Below, piece by piece: positions 8,561 to 16,732 of a stretch of DNA of 64,000 bases. This DNA comes from Streptomyces roseoviridis. Lineage in GTDB: Bacteria; Actinomycetota; Actinomycetes; Streptomycetales; Streptomycetaceae. How positions within the stretch are numbered: the stretch's first letter is position 1; each line of letters starts with the position of its first letter. The stretch lies in the NCBI RefSeq assembly GCF_039535235.1, contig NZ_BAAAWU010000001.1:7133001-7197000 (forward strand), written 5' to 3'. The translations under genes and the position numbers were made by a program. Under the pieces are notes generated by a model, which saw only the letters and a program-made list of their open reading frames with translations, had not been told where the DNA came from and searched no databases.

Positions 8561-9130
8561 GTGACCGCCACCGCCATCGGACCGGGCGGCGGCCTCATCG
8601 TGCCGCCCGGACACGGCAAGACCCTGACCACCGCCGCCCAGCACGTCACCTTCAAGGTGACCGGCGAGCACACCCGTACCGCCTCCACCTTCGAGGTGGT
8701 CGTCCCGCCCGGATTCGACGTCGGCGCCCACGCCCACGGGCACAGCGAGGAGCTCTTCTACGTCCTCGAGGGCGAGCTCGACGTCCTCGCCTTCGAGCCG
8801 CTGGTCCGCACCCGCGACAGCTGGCGCGAGTGGGAGTCCGCCTCCGGGCAGCGGGCCGTCCGCGCCACCGCCGGCACCCTCATGCTGGTGCCGCCCGGCT
8901 GCCCGCACGCCTTCGCCAACCCCACCGGCGACCCCGTCCGCATGCTCTTCCAGGCATCACCGCCGCCCGACCACGAGCGGTACTTCGAGGAGCTCATGGA
9001 GATCCTCGGCTCGGGCGGCCCCGTCGACCACGACGCCATCGAGCGGCTCCGCCGCCGCTACGACATCGAACAGATCACCCCCCTCCGGCACGACGCCGGA
9101 GCACGCCAGGAGACGACACCCGCCCCATGA
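8561..9130 (+). CDS. Cupin-domain protein between two P450 genes
   Basis: 189 residues, single cupin (double-stranded beta helix). Motif 1 reads GAHAHGHSEELFYVLEGEL with the His-x-His-(x)3-Glu metal triad; motif 2 is PPGCPHAFAN with the last His. A metal centre is therefore probable. An inserted Trp-rich loop (DSWREWESASG) between the motifs and an alpha-helical tail of about 50 residues are features of quercetinase-like cupins in actinomycetes. GTG at 8561 follows AGAGGA. The stop overlaps the ATG of the second P450 (ATGA), so translation of the two is coupled. It may be a dioxygenase, epimerase or sensor for the small molecule handled by the P450s; the function is not established. Confidence 0.88.
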   Translation: MTATAIGPGGGLIVPPGHGKTLTTAAQHVTFKVTGEHTRTASTFEVVVPPGFDVGAHAHGHSEELFYVLEGELDVLAFEPLVRTRDSWREWESASGQRAVRATAGTLMLVPPGCPHAFANPTGDPVRMLFQASPPPDHERYFEELMEILGSGGPVDHDAIERLRRRYDIEQITPLRHDAGARQETTPAP

Positions 9131-10338
9131 CCCCGCCCGAGCGGCCCGGCCCCGTCGTCCACGACTGGGCCGCGGTGCCGCTGCCCGCCACGGAGTTCGA
9201 CCCCGTGCCGTACCGGCTCCTGCACGAAGAGCCGGTCGCCCGCGTCCGGCTGCCGCACGGCGAGGGCCACGCCTGGCTCGTCACCCGCCACGAGGACGTC
9301 CGGCGGGTCGCCTCCGACCCGCGGCTGAGCCGCGCGCTCACCGTCGGCCGGCCGATCACCAGCACGACCCCGCACACCCTCGCCCCGGCCGGCGGCGTCG
9401 GCCGCGCCGACCCGCCCGACCACACCCGGCTGCGCAAGCTGATCGCGCCCACCTTCGGCCGCCGCCGCACGGAGGCCCTGCGCGCCCGCACCACCCGCAT
9501 CGCCGACGCCCTCGCCCTGCGCACCCTCGAAGCCGGCCCGCCCGCCGACCTCACCGAGACCTACATCGGGCCGCTGTCGGCCGGCGTGGTCGCCGAACTC
9601 CTCGGCGTACCCGCCGCCGACCTCGACCGCGTCCAGGACTGGCGCGCCCGCCTCCTGCGCCACGACACCACCGCAGCCGACGGCGACGGCGTCAAGAAGG
9701 ACATCGCCGGCTACTTCGCCGACCTCGCCCGCCACCGCGCCGCACACCCCGCCGACGACCTGATCAGCGAACTCGCCGCCGCCCGCGCCGCCGGCGGGAT
9801 CAGCACCGCCGAACTGGTCTCCATGGCGGTGATGCTCACCCTCAACGGCCTCGACGCCGTCCGGAACATCGTCTCCACCATGGTGTACGTGCTCCTCGTC
9901 CACCCCGACCAGACGGCCAAGCTCCGTGCCGCCCCCGACGGCCTGCCCCGGGCCGTCGACGAACTGCTCCGCTACATCCCGCAGCGCGACGGCGTCGGCC
10001 TGCCCAGGGTCGCCACCGCCGACCTGGACGTCGGAGGGGCCACCATCCGCGAGGGCGAGGCGGTCTACGTCTTCTACCCGGCCGCCAACCGCGACCCCGC
10101 CGTCTACACCGACCCCGACCGCCTCGACCTCACCCGAGACGAGGCACCCCACCTCGCCTTCGGCCACGGCGCCCACTACTGCGCCGGCGCCCGGCTCGCC
10201 CGCATGGAGGCCGAGGTCATGCTCGCCACCCTGCTCGCCCGCTTCCCCAAACTCGCGCTCGCCGTCCCGCCCGAACGGCTCCTCTGGCGGACCGGCTCGG
10301 TCAACCGCGGCCCGGAGACCCTGCCCGTCACCTGGTAA
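9127..10338 (+). CDS. Cytochrome P450, second of the pair, I-helix Thr missing
   Basis: 403 residues. Clearly paralogous to the P450 at 7312: shared WLVTR-EDV, ADPPDHTRLRK, ELLR (279-282), FGHGAHYCAG with Cys352, and an identical GPETLPVTW C-terminus. In the I-helix the motif is NGLDA (240-244): the acid is kept (Asp243) but the threonine is Ala244. The two proteins are likely the product of gene duplication with the cupin now in between. ATG 9127 overlaps the cupin stop. The ribosome site is weak, consistent with coupling. Two consecutive oxidations of one compound, or a heteromeric pair, are reasonable inferences; the substrate is unknown. Confidence 0.92.
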   Translation: MTPPERPGPVVHDWAAVPLPATEFDPVPYRLLHEEPVARVRLPHGEGHAWLVTRHEDVRRVASDPRLSRALTVGRPITSTTPHTLAPAGGVGRADPPDHTRLRKLIAPTFGRRRTEALRARTTRIADALALRTLEAGPPADLTETYIGPLSAGVVAELLGVPAADLDRVQDWRARLLRHDTTAADGDGVKKDIAGYFADLARHRAAHPADDLISELAAARAAGGISTAELVSMAVMLTLNGLDAVRNIVSTMVYVLLVHPDQTAKLRAAPDGLPRAVDELLRYIPQRDGVGLPRVATADLDVGGATIREGEAVYVFYPAANRDPAVYTDPDRLDLTRDEAPHLAFGHGAHYCAGARLARMEAEVMLATLLARFPKLALAVPPERLLWRTGSVNRGPETLPVTW

Positions 10339-10381
10339 ATCCGGTGGCGCCACGGCCCCGGCCGGTGCTGGGGTGGGCGCC

Positions 10382-11173
10382 ATGGACCTCACCTCCCTGC
10401 GCACCCGCTACGACCGTCAGCTCCGCATCGGCGCCCGCCCCGACGGCCCCGGCGCCCGGGTCGAACGCGACGGCCCCGTCGTCCGCCAGACCGGGCCCGC
10501 GCACGGCTGGAACGGCGTCCTGTGGTCCCGGCTCGGCCCCGACGACGCCGACGCGGCCATCGCCGCCCAGATCCGCCACTTCCGGGCCGCCGGCCGCACC
10601 TTCGAATGGAAGCTGTACGGCCACGACGGCCCCGCCGACCTCGCCGCCCGTCTCCTCGCCGCCGGCTTCACCGCCGAGGAGGAGGAGACCGTGATGGTCG
10701 CCGACGCGACCGCCCTGCCCGCGCACGAGGGCCTCCCCGAGGGGGTGGAGATACGACCGGTCACCGACGAGGCCGGCGTACGGATGGTGGTCGAGGTGCA
10801 CGAGCGGGCCTTCGGCACGGACTCCTCCCACATCGGCCACCGCCTCCTCGACCAGCTCGCCGACGCCCCCGGCACCGTCGCCGCCGTCCTCGCCCTCGCC
10901 CACGGCGAACCGGTCAGCGCCGCCCGCCTCGACCTCCAGCCCGGCACCGACTTCGCCGGACTCTACGGCGGCGGCACCGTCGCACCCTGGCGCGGCCGCG
11001 GCCTCTACCGCGCCCTCGTCACCCACCGCGCCCACCTCGCCGCCGCCCGCGGCTACCCCTACCTCCAGGTCGACGCGGCCCCGACCAGCCGCCCGATCCT
11101 GGCGCGGCTGGGGTTCGAGGAACTGACGACGACGACGCCGTACGTGTACGAGGTCGGTGCGGTCACGGAGTGA
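10382..11173 (+). CDS. GNAT-family N-acetyltransferase (two GNAT-like halves)
   Basis: 263 residues. The C-terminal half carries the acetyl-CoA binding motif A (GGGTVAPWRGRGLYRALVTHR) and motif B (ARGYPYLQVDAAPTSRPILARLGF), so it should be active. The N-terminal 120 residues (WKLYGHDGPADLAARLLAAGF) look like the degenerate half seen in double-GNAT proteins. It lies 43 bp after the second P450 on the same strand, so it could be the last gene of that operon, acylating the oxidised product, but the gap and the generic family make that uncertain. A strong hairpin follows it. Confidence 0.85.
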   Translation: MDLTSLRTRYDRQLRIGARPDGPGARVERDGPVVRQTGPAHGWNGVLWSRLGPDDADAAIAAQIRHFRAAGRTFEWKLYGHDGPADLAARLLAAGFTAEEEETVMVADATALPAHEGLPEGVEIRPVTDEAGVRMVVEVHERAFGTDSSHIGHRLLDQLADAPGTVAAVLALAHGEPVSAARLDLQPGTDFAGLYGGGTVAPWRGRGLYRALVTHRAHLAAARGYPYLQVDAAPTSRPILARLGFEELTTTTPYVYEVGAVTE

Positions 11174-11224
11174 GGGACACGGACGCGTCCCCACGCCCTC
11201 GGTGCCGCGGGCGCGTCGCACCGT

Positions 11225-11250
11225 CGTGACGGGCCTTCCGGCCCGTCACG
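11225..11250. terminator. Bidirectional terminator hairpin
   Basis: Perfect 11-bp stem (CGTGACGGGCC / GGCCCGTCACG) with a TTCC loop between the convergent GNAT gene and the pentapeptide-repeat gene. No clear T-tract on either side, as is common in streptomycetes. Confidence 0.8.
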
Positions 11251-11265
11251 CCCCCGGGCCGGCCG

Positions 11266-12126
11266 CTAGCGGGTCCAGTGCCCCGGGCGGTCGAAGCCCT
11301 CCGGCAGGCGGGTGGACGCGTCGCCGCGGGCGGAGTTCAGCTGCGGCTGGGTGAGGAAGAGGGCGCCGGTCAGGTCCGCGCCCGAGAGGTCGGCGTCGCG
11401 CAGGTCCGCGCCGATCAGGTCGGTCAGGGAGAGGTCCGCGCCGGTGAGGTCGGCCGCGATGAGGAGGGCGCCGCGCAGGTCGGCGCCCCGCAGCTTCGCC
11501 CCGCGCAGGCGCGCCCCGATCAGGTCGGCGCCCCGCCGGCTCTTCGGCTTGCCGCCGGCCGCCGCGCGGACCAGGGAGCTGCTTTCGAGGAGCAGCGTGT
11601 TCACCTCGGCCCGCACCGGGCCGACGTCCAGCTTCTCCAGGTCGGCCGGGCTGCCGCCGGTCAGCTCCGTCACCCGGGCCAGGGCCCCGTCGAGGTCGCG
11701 GTGCAGCGGGCGGGTGGCGGCGTGGGCACGCGCCTCGGCGAGGTAGCGCAGCAGCTCGTACAGCTGGCGCATCACCGGGAACACCTCGTACATCTGCCGT
11801 GCGCTGCCCGGAGCCTCCCGCCAGGACACGCCGCCGAAGGTGACCTGGGAGACCTGCTGGCCGGCGCCGAAGCAGTCGTACACGGTGCAGCCGGGAAAGC
11901 CGCTGTCGCGCAGCCGGGTGTGGATGCCGCAGCGGAAGTCGTCCTGGAGGTTCCGGCACGCCTGGCCGGAGGACTTGTCCACCGCGAAGTCGTGGGACTT
12001 GGCGAAGGGCAGGGCCACGCAGCACAGTCCGAAGCAGTTCGCGCAGTCACCCCGCAGCTCGACCGGGAGGATCTCGACCGGGAGGTTCTCGGCCTGACGG
12101 GTCTCGGTCTGACGGGTCTCGGACAC
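11266..12126 (-). CDS. Cys-rich pentapeptide-repeat protein
   Basis: 286 residues. The C-terminal third has at least ten consecutive A(D/N)LXX units (ADLRGALLIAADLTGADLS and onward), which build a right-handed quadrilateral beta helix. The N-terminal part contains a cluster of cysteines (CANCFGLCC, then Cys at CRN, CGI, CTVYDC) that looks like a metal site, resembling CxxC-type zinc/iron clusters. GTG at 12126 is preferred: GAAGGAA lies 11 nt upstream, while the longer frame upstream has no ribosome site. The first residues repeat ETRQT. Known pentapeptide proteins mimic DNA or bind topoisomerases, or have no known role; the Cys module argues for a fused sensing or scaffold function. Confidence 0.85.
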   Translation of the reverse strand: MSETRQTETRQAENLPVEILPVELRGDCANCFGLCCVALPFAKSHDFAVDKSSGQACRNLQDDFRCGIHTRLRDSGFPGCTVYDCFGAGQQVSQVTFGGVSWREAPGSARQMYEVFPVMRQLYELLRYLAEARAHAATRPLHRDLDGALARVTELTGGSPADLEKLDVGPVRAEVNTLLLESSSLVRAAAGGKPKSRRGADLIGARLRGAKLRGADLRGALLIAADLTGADLSLTDLIGADLRDADLSGADLTGALFLTQPQLNSARGDASTRLPEGFDRPGHWTR

Positions 12127-12238
12127 GGTGAAACGGGTTCCTTCGTCGGCGGGAGGAGGGGTGGCGGACGTCCCACCGTATCGCGCTCCGCGCGAACTGC
12201 GTTGCCGCGCCGTTCCGCCGACGTCCATGATCGACGGC

Positions 12239-13759
12239 ATGCCTCAGTTCAGGACGTACGACGGAACCCGCCTCTCCTACCGCACCCTCGGGACGGGAGA
12301 ACCCCTACTCGTCCTGCCCGGCGGCCCCATGCGCGACGCCTCCTACCTCGGTGACCTCGGGGGACTGAACGCCCACCGCACCCTGATCGTGCTCGACCCG
12401 CGCGGCACCGGCGGCAGCGACGTCCCCGCCGACCCCGCGACCTACCGCTGCGACCGCCAGATCGCCGACGTCGAGGCCCTGCGCACCCACCTCGGTCTCG
12501 ACCGGATCGACCTCCTCGGCCACTCCGCGGGCGGCAACCTCGCCCTCCTCTACGCCGCGGCCCACCCCGAGCGGGTGCGCTCCCTCGTCCTGGTCACGAC
12601 GCGCGGCCGGGCGGTCGGGCTGGGCACCAGCGACGAGGAGTGGGACGAGGCCGCCGCGGTCTTCGCCGACCGGCCCTGGTACCCCGAGGCGTGGGCCGCC
12701 CTGGAGGCGGCGGGTCCCGACACGCCCATGCCGCGGCTCGCGGCCCTCGCGATGCCCTTCTCGTACGGCCGCTGGGACGAGGCCGCGCAGGCGCACGCCG
12801 CCGGTCTCGACGAACAGACCAACTGGACCGCCGCCCAGGCCTTCTACGGCGAGGGCGCCTTCGACCCCGCGGCCACCCGGCGCGCCCTGCGGGAGCTGAC
12901 CGCCCCGGTCCTCGTCCTCGCGGGCGGGTACGACGGGGGGCCCACGCCCGCCAGGGCCGCCGAGATCGCCGCCTGCTTCCCGCACGCCGAACTCGTCGTC
13001 CAGCCGGCCGCCGGGCACTTCCCGTGGGTCGACGACCCGGGGGCGTTCAGGCGCACGGTCGCCGCCTTCCTGGACCCGCGGGTCCGCACCGTCACCGTCG
13101 ACGGCGTGCGCCTCGCCTACCGGGTCGACGGCCCGGAGCACGCCCCGCCCGTGGTGCTGGTGCACGGCCGCGGCGAGAACAGCGCCGGCTGGGCCGACCT
13201 CGCGAGGGAGCTGGCCGCCGACCGCCGGGTGTACGCGCTCGACCTGCGCGGGCACGGGCTCAGCGACTGGCCGGGCACGTACGGCTTCGGGGTGTTCCGC
13301 GACGAACTGGGCGGCTTCATCAAGGCCCTGGGGCTGGCCGGTGCGACCGTGATCGGGCACTCCATGGGCGGCGCGGCGGCGTATCTCCTCGCCCAGCGCG
13401 AGCCGGAGCTGATCGGCCGGCTGGTGCTCGAGGAGGCTCCGGTCTTCTTCCCGCTCGACCCGCCGCGTGTGCCCGCCGAGCCGCCGAGCGGCCCGGTCGG
13501 GCTCGACTGGGCGGTGGTGGGCGCCACGGACGCGGAGCTGAACGATCCCGACCCGGCCTGGCGCGCGGACCTCTCCCGGATCACCGCGCCCACCCTGATC
13601 GTCTCCGGCGGCAGGAGCAGCCACCTGCCGCAGGAGCAGCAGGCCTGGATGGCGGAGCGGATCCAGGACACCGCGCTGGTCACGATCAAGGGCGGACATC
13701 TCGTTCACCAGAACCGGCCGGAGAAGTTCCTGGCGGCGCTGCGGAAGTTCGGCGTCTGA
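12239..13759 (+). CDS. Tandem alpha/beta-hydrolase (two complete domains in one chain)
   Basis: 506 residues, about twice the usual length. Domain 1 (about 1-275): oxyanion GGPM, nucleophile elbow GHSAGG with Ser96, and a late His in AGHFPW. Domain 2 (about 280-506): HGRGEN oxyanion loop, nucleophile elbow GHSMGG with Ser375, and His in GGHLVHQ. Both triads look intact, so both halves may be catalytic, with different pockets (domain 1 resembles proline iminopeptidase-like hydrolases; domain 2 resembles epoxide hydrolase/esterase types). ATG 12239 is chosen; an in-frame ATG at 12227 is the alternative. Divergent from the pentapeptide gene, convergent with the ligase gene (9 bp). Confidence 0.9.
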   Translation: MPQFRTYDGTRLSYRTLGTGEPLLVLPGGPMRDASYLGDLGGLNAHRTLIVLDPRGTGGSDVPADPATYRCDRQIADVEALRTHLGLDRIDLLGHSAGGNLALLYAAAHPERVRSLVLVTTRGRAVGLGTSDEEWDEAAAVFADRPWYPEAWAALEAAGPDTPMPRLAALAMPFSYGRWDEAAQAHAAGLDEQTNWTAAQAFYGEGAFDPAATRRALRELTAPVLVLAGGYDGGPTPARAAEIAACFPHAELVVQPAAGHFPWVDDPGAFRRTVAAFLDPRVRTVTVDGVRLAYRVDGPEHAPPVVLVHGRGENSAGWADLARELAADRRVYALDLRGHGLSDWPGTYGFGVFRDELGGFIKALGLAGATVIGHSMGGAAAYLLAQREPELIGRLVLEEAPVFFPLDPPRVPAEPPSGPVGLDWAVVGATDAELNDPDPAWRADLSRITAPTLIVSGGRSSHLPQEQQAWMAERIQDTALVTIKGGHLVHQNRPEKFLAALRKFGV

Positions 13760-13768
13760 TCCGGACGG

Positions 13769-15451
13769 TCAGGCGGTGTCGGCCCGCGCGGCCACGCTCC
13801 TCGCCCAGCGGTAGTCCGCCTTGCCGCTGGGGGAGCGCTGGATCCGGTCGGTGAGGACGAGCCGGCGCGGCACCTTGTAGCCGGCGAGCCGGGTGCGGCA
13901 GTGCGACTGGACCGCCGCCAGATCCAAGGTCGGTGCCCCGGCGCGCAGTTGCACCACCGCGGTCACGCGACTTCCCCACTTCGGGTCCGGCACTCCGGTC
14001 ACCAGGGCGTCGTACACGTCCGGATGGGACTTCAGGGCCTGCTCGACCTCCTCGGGGTAGACCTTCTCGCCGCCCGTGTTGATGCACTGCGAGCCGCGGC
14101 CGAGGACCGTGACGACGCCCTCCTCGTCGACCGTGGCCATGTCGCCGAGGAGCACCCAGCGCTCGTCGCCCTTGCGGAAGAAGGTCTCGGCCGTCTTCGC
14201 CGGGTCGTTGTAGTAGCCGAGGGGTACGTGGCCGCGCTGGGCGAGCCGGCCGGTCTCGCCGGCCGCGACCGGTTCCCGGGTGACCGGGTCGACCACCCGG
14301 GTGCGTTCGTTGACGTGCAGCCGGAAGCCCTTCGCGGGGCCCGAGTCGGCCGTCGCCCGGCCGTTGGAACCGGACTCCGACGAGCCGAAGTTGTCGAGCA
14401 GCAGTACGTGCGGCGCGAGCGCCCGGAACTGGTCGCGCACCGTGTCCGACATCATCGCCCCGGAGGAGGACAGGCTGAACAGCGAGGACAGATCCGTGCC
14501 CTTGAGCGGTCCGTGGAGGGCGTCGACCAGTGGCCGCAGCATCGCGTCGCCGACCAGCGAGACACTCGACACCTTCTCCTTCTCGATGGTGCGCAGCACC
14601 TCCTCGGGCACGTACTTGCGGTGGATCACCACCCGCTGCCCGTAGTTGAAGGCGATGAACGAGGTGAGGGTGGACGTGCCGTGCATCAGCGGGGGAGTGG
14701 GGAAGAAGGTGATGCCCGCGCCGCCCGCCGCGACCCGTTCGGCCAGCTCCTCGGGGCGCTTCACCGGCTCCCCGCTCGGGTCGCCGCCGAACAGTCCGGC
14801 GAAGAAGAGGTCCTCCTGGCGCCACATGACGCCCTTGGGCATGCCCGTGGTGCCGCCGGTGTAGATGATGAAGAGGTCGTCGGGCGACCGGGGTCCGAAG
14901 CCGCGCTCGGGCGACCCGGCCGCCTCCGCCGCCGCGAACTCCACGCAGTCGAGCGCGGGCACGACCCCGCGCAGGGCTCCCGGCGCGGTTCCGGCCGGAC
15001 CGCCGGGGACGGGACCGGCCGCAGACCCGGGCGGGGTCCCCACCCGCACGAGGTGCCGCAGCTTCTCCGTCCGCGGCAGCGCGCCGGCGACCCGGTCCGT
15101 GAACTCGGCGTCGAAGACGAGCGCCGCGAGGTCGGCGTCCCGGTAGAGGTACACGAGCTCCTCCTCCACGTACCGGTAGTTGACGTTCACCGGTACGAGC
15201 CGGGCCTTCAGGCAGGCCAGCACGGTCTGGAGGTACTCGACGCCGTTGTACAGGTGCAGGCCGAGGTGCTCGCCCGGCCGCAGTCCCGCGTCCAGGAGGT
15301 GGTGGGCGAGCCGGTTGGCCGCGGCGTCCATCCCGGCGTAGGTCAGGCGGCGCTCGGCACCGCTGCCGGGGTGGTCGACGTAGACCAGCGCCTCGCGGTC
15401 GGGGACCACGTCGACGACCGATTCGAACAGGTCGGCAAGGTTGTACTCCAC
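13769..15451 (-). CDS. Acyl-CoA synthetase, FadD19-like (steroid side-chain/branched acyl ligase type)
   Basis: 560 residues, ANL family. P-loop IIYTGGTTGMPKGVMW, FGSSESG adenylate motif and C-terminal SPSGKADYRWA with the catalytic Lys. The VMWRQED and PLMHGTS motifs are characteristic of the FadD17/FadD19 branch. GTG 15451 follows AGGAGG. Divergent from an enoyl-CoA hydratase gene, as fadD19 and echA19 are divergent in Mycobacterium; the downstream DUF35-Ltp-Ltp set strengthens that comparison. Known for the family: FadD19 of Rhodococcus activates C-24 branched sterol side chains. Whether this strain uses sterols or another branched acid is open. Confidence 0.9.
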   Translation of the reverse strand: MEYNLADLFESVVDVVPDREALVYVDHPGSGAERRLTYAGMDAAANRLAHHLLDAGLRPGEHLGLHLYNGVEYLQTVLACLKARLVPVNVNYRYVEEELVYLYRDADLAALVFDAEFTDRVAGALPRTEKLRHLVRVGTPPGSAAGPVPGGPAGTAPGALRGVVPALDCVEFAAAEAAGSPERGFGPRSPDDLFIIYTGGTTGMPKGVMWRQEDLFFAGLFGGDPSGEPVKRPEELAERVAAGGAGITFFPTPPLMHGTSTLTSFIAFNYGQRVVIHRKYVPEEVLRTIEKEKVSSVSLVGDAMLRPLVDALHGPLKGTDLSSLFSLSSSGAMMSDTVRDQFRALAPHVLLLDNFGSSESGSNGRATADSGPAKGFRLHVNERTRVVDPVTREPVAAGETGRLAQRGHVPLGYYNDPAKTAETFFRKGDERWVLLGDMATVDEEGVVTVLGRGSQCINTGGEKVYPEEVEQALKSHPDVYDALVTGVPDPKWGSRVTAVVQLRAGAPTLDLAAVQSHCRTRLAGYKVPRRLVLTDRIQRSPSGKADYRWARSVAARADTA

Positions 15452-15547
15452 CGTTCCTCCTGATCCTGCCCCGGGCCGGCACGTCGGTCACCGGCGCGGT
15501 CATTAGAGCGCCGACGGGCGGAGGTGGGAAGGGGAGGCACAAAATAA

Positions 15548-15564
15548 TCTGACTGAGCGTCAGA
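15548..15564. promoter_or_regulatory. Palindromic operator between fadD19-like and echA19-like genes
   Basis: Perfect 6-bp inverted repeat with a 5-nt spacer: TCTGAC-TGAGC-GTCAGA, in a locally AT-rich patch (AAAATAATC upstream, AAAACTATT downstream) of the divergent promoter region. Its size and symmetry suit a TetR-family repressor of acyl-CoA catabolism. No tetR gene is adjacent. Confidence 0.65.
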
Positions 15565-15638
15565 AAACTATTGAAGTGAACTCCCCGCTCCTGCAACCTG
15601 TTCCGGACATGGAGACGGCACCGGAGAGGGAGACGCCC

Positions 15639-16442
15639 ATGGGCGGCAGCACCGAGCACCTCGACGTGCGGCGCGAGGGTGCCACACTCGTCCTCACCCT
15701 GAACCGGCCCGAGGCCAGGAACGCGCTCTCGCTGCCGATGCTCGTCGGCCTCTACGACGGCTGGCTCGCCGCCGACGCCGACGACACCGTCCGCTCGGTC
15801 GTCCTCACCGGCGCCGGCGGATCCTTCTGCGCGGGCATGGACCTCAAGGCGCTGGCCGGCAAGGGCATGGAGGGCGAGCGGTACCGGGACCGCATGACCG
15901 CCGACCCCGACCTGCACTGGAAGGCGATGCTGCGCCACCACCGGCCCCGCAAACCCGTCATCGCCGCCGTCGAGGGACCGTGCGTGGCCGGCGGCACCGA
16001 GATCCTCCAGGGCACCGACATCCGCGTCGCGGGCGACACCGCCACCTTCGGTCTCTTCGAGGTCCGCCGCGGCCTCTTCCCGATCGGCGGCTCCACGGTC
16101 CGCCTGCCCCGCCAGATCGCCCGGACGCACGCCCTCGAAATGCTCCTGACCGGCCGCCCCTACACCGCCGACGAGGCCGCCCGCATCGGCCTCGTGGGCC
16201 GCGTCGTCCCGGCCGGGACCGCCCTGGAGGCCGCCCTGGAGATCGCCGAGCGGGTCAACGCCTGCGGTCCGCTCGCCGTGGAGGCGGTCAAGGCGTCCGT
16301 CTACGAGACGGCCGGGATGACCGAGGAGGAGGGTCTGGCCGCGGAACTGAAGCGCGGCTGGCCGGTCTTCGCCACGGCGGACGCGAAAGAGGGCGCGAGG
16401 GCCTTCGCGGAGAAGCGCCCGCCGGTGTACCGCCGGGAGTGA
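15639..16442 (+). CDS. Enoyl-CoA hydratase/isomerase family protein (EchA19-like)
   Basis: 267 residues, crotonase fold. Conserved pieces: LNRPEARNALS, oxyanion-hole motif GAGGSFCAGMDLKAL, CVAGGTEILQGTDIRVAGDTATFGLFEVRRGLFP, and the RPYTADEAARIGLVGRVVP tail. The catalytic acid region (EVRRGLFP) carries Glu and fits hydratase chemistry. ATG 15639 follows GAGAGGGAG; earlier in-frame GTG 15576 and ATG 15609 are less supported. Likely hydrates an enoyl-CoA made from the acid activated by the divergent FadD. A 290-bp repeat-rich gap separates it from the DUF35 gene, which may still be co-transcribed. Confidence 0.88.
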   Translation: MGGSTEHLDVRREGATLVLTLNRPEARNALSLPMLVGLYDGWLAADADDTVRSVVLTGAGGSFCAGMDLKALAGKGMEGERYRDRMTADPDLHWKAMLRHHRPRKPVIAAVEGPCVAGGTEILQGTDIRVAGDTATFGLFEVRRGLFPIGGSTVRLPRQIARTHALEMLLTGRPYTADEAARIGLVGRVVPAGTALEAALEIAERVNACGPLAVEAVKASVYETAGMTEEEGLAAELKRGWPVFATADAKEGARAFAEKRPPVYRRE

Positions 16443-16483
16443 CCCCGGCGTCCCGGCCGCCCCGGGATCTCGGGACCGGCCGC

Positions 16484-16616
16484 CCCGCCCTCCCGCGCGG
16501 GCCCACCGACCGGCCGCCCTGCCTTCCCGCGCGGCCTTCCCGCGCGGGCCCACCGACCGGCCGCCCCGCTTTCCCGCCCGGCCTTCCCGCGCGGGCCCAC
16601 CGACCGCCCCCCGTAG
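16484..16616. repeat. Imperfect direct repeats downstream of the hydratase gene
   Basis: A unit of about 44-62 bp built on CGCGCGGGCCCACCGACCGG plus GCCGCCC and TTCCCGC recurs about three times with small insertions. No start codon with a ribosome site is seen. The stretch may form extended GC hairpins (transcript attenuation or end processing). Confidence 0.6.
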
Positions 16617-16645
16617 GCCGGGCCCCGGCGATGGTCCTTCGCCCG

Positions 16646-16681
16646 GGTCCGGCCTGCCACCCCGGTCCGGCCTGCCACCCC
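16646..16681. repeat. 18-bp perfect tandem repeat, two copies
   Basis: GGTCCGGCCTGCCACCCC occurs at 16646-16663 and 16664-16681, directly before the DUF35 gene leader. Confidence 0.8.
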
Positions 16682-16732
16682 GGCCCGCCGCCCCGCCCCG
16701 GCCGCCCGCCCCTCTCCGCCCCTGGAGCTCCC

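Noticed and set aside
7312..10338. Conservon (cvn) P450 association
   Set aside because: No histidine kinase, roadblock, DUF742 or GTPase genes beside the P450s.
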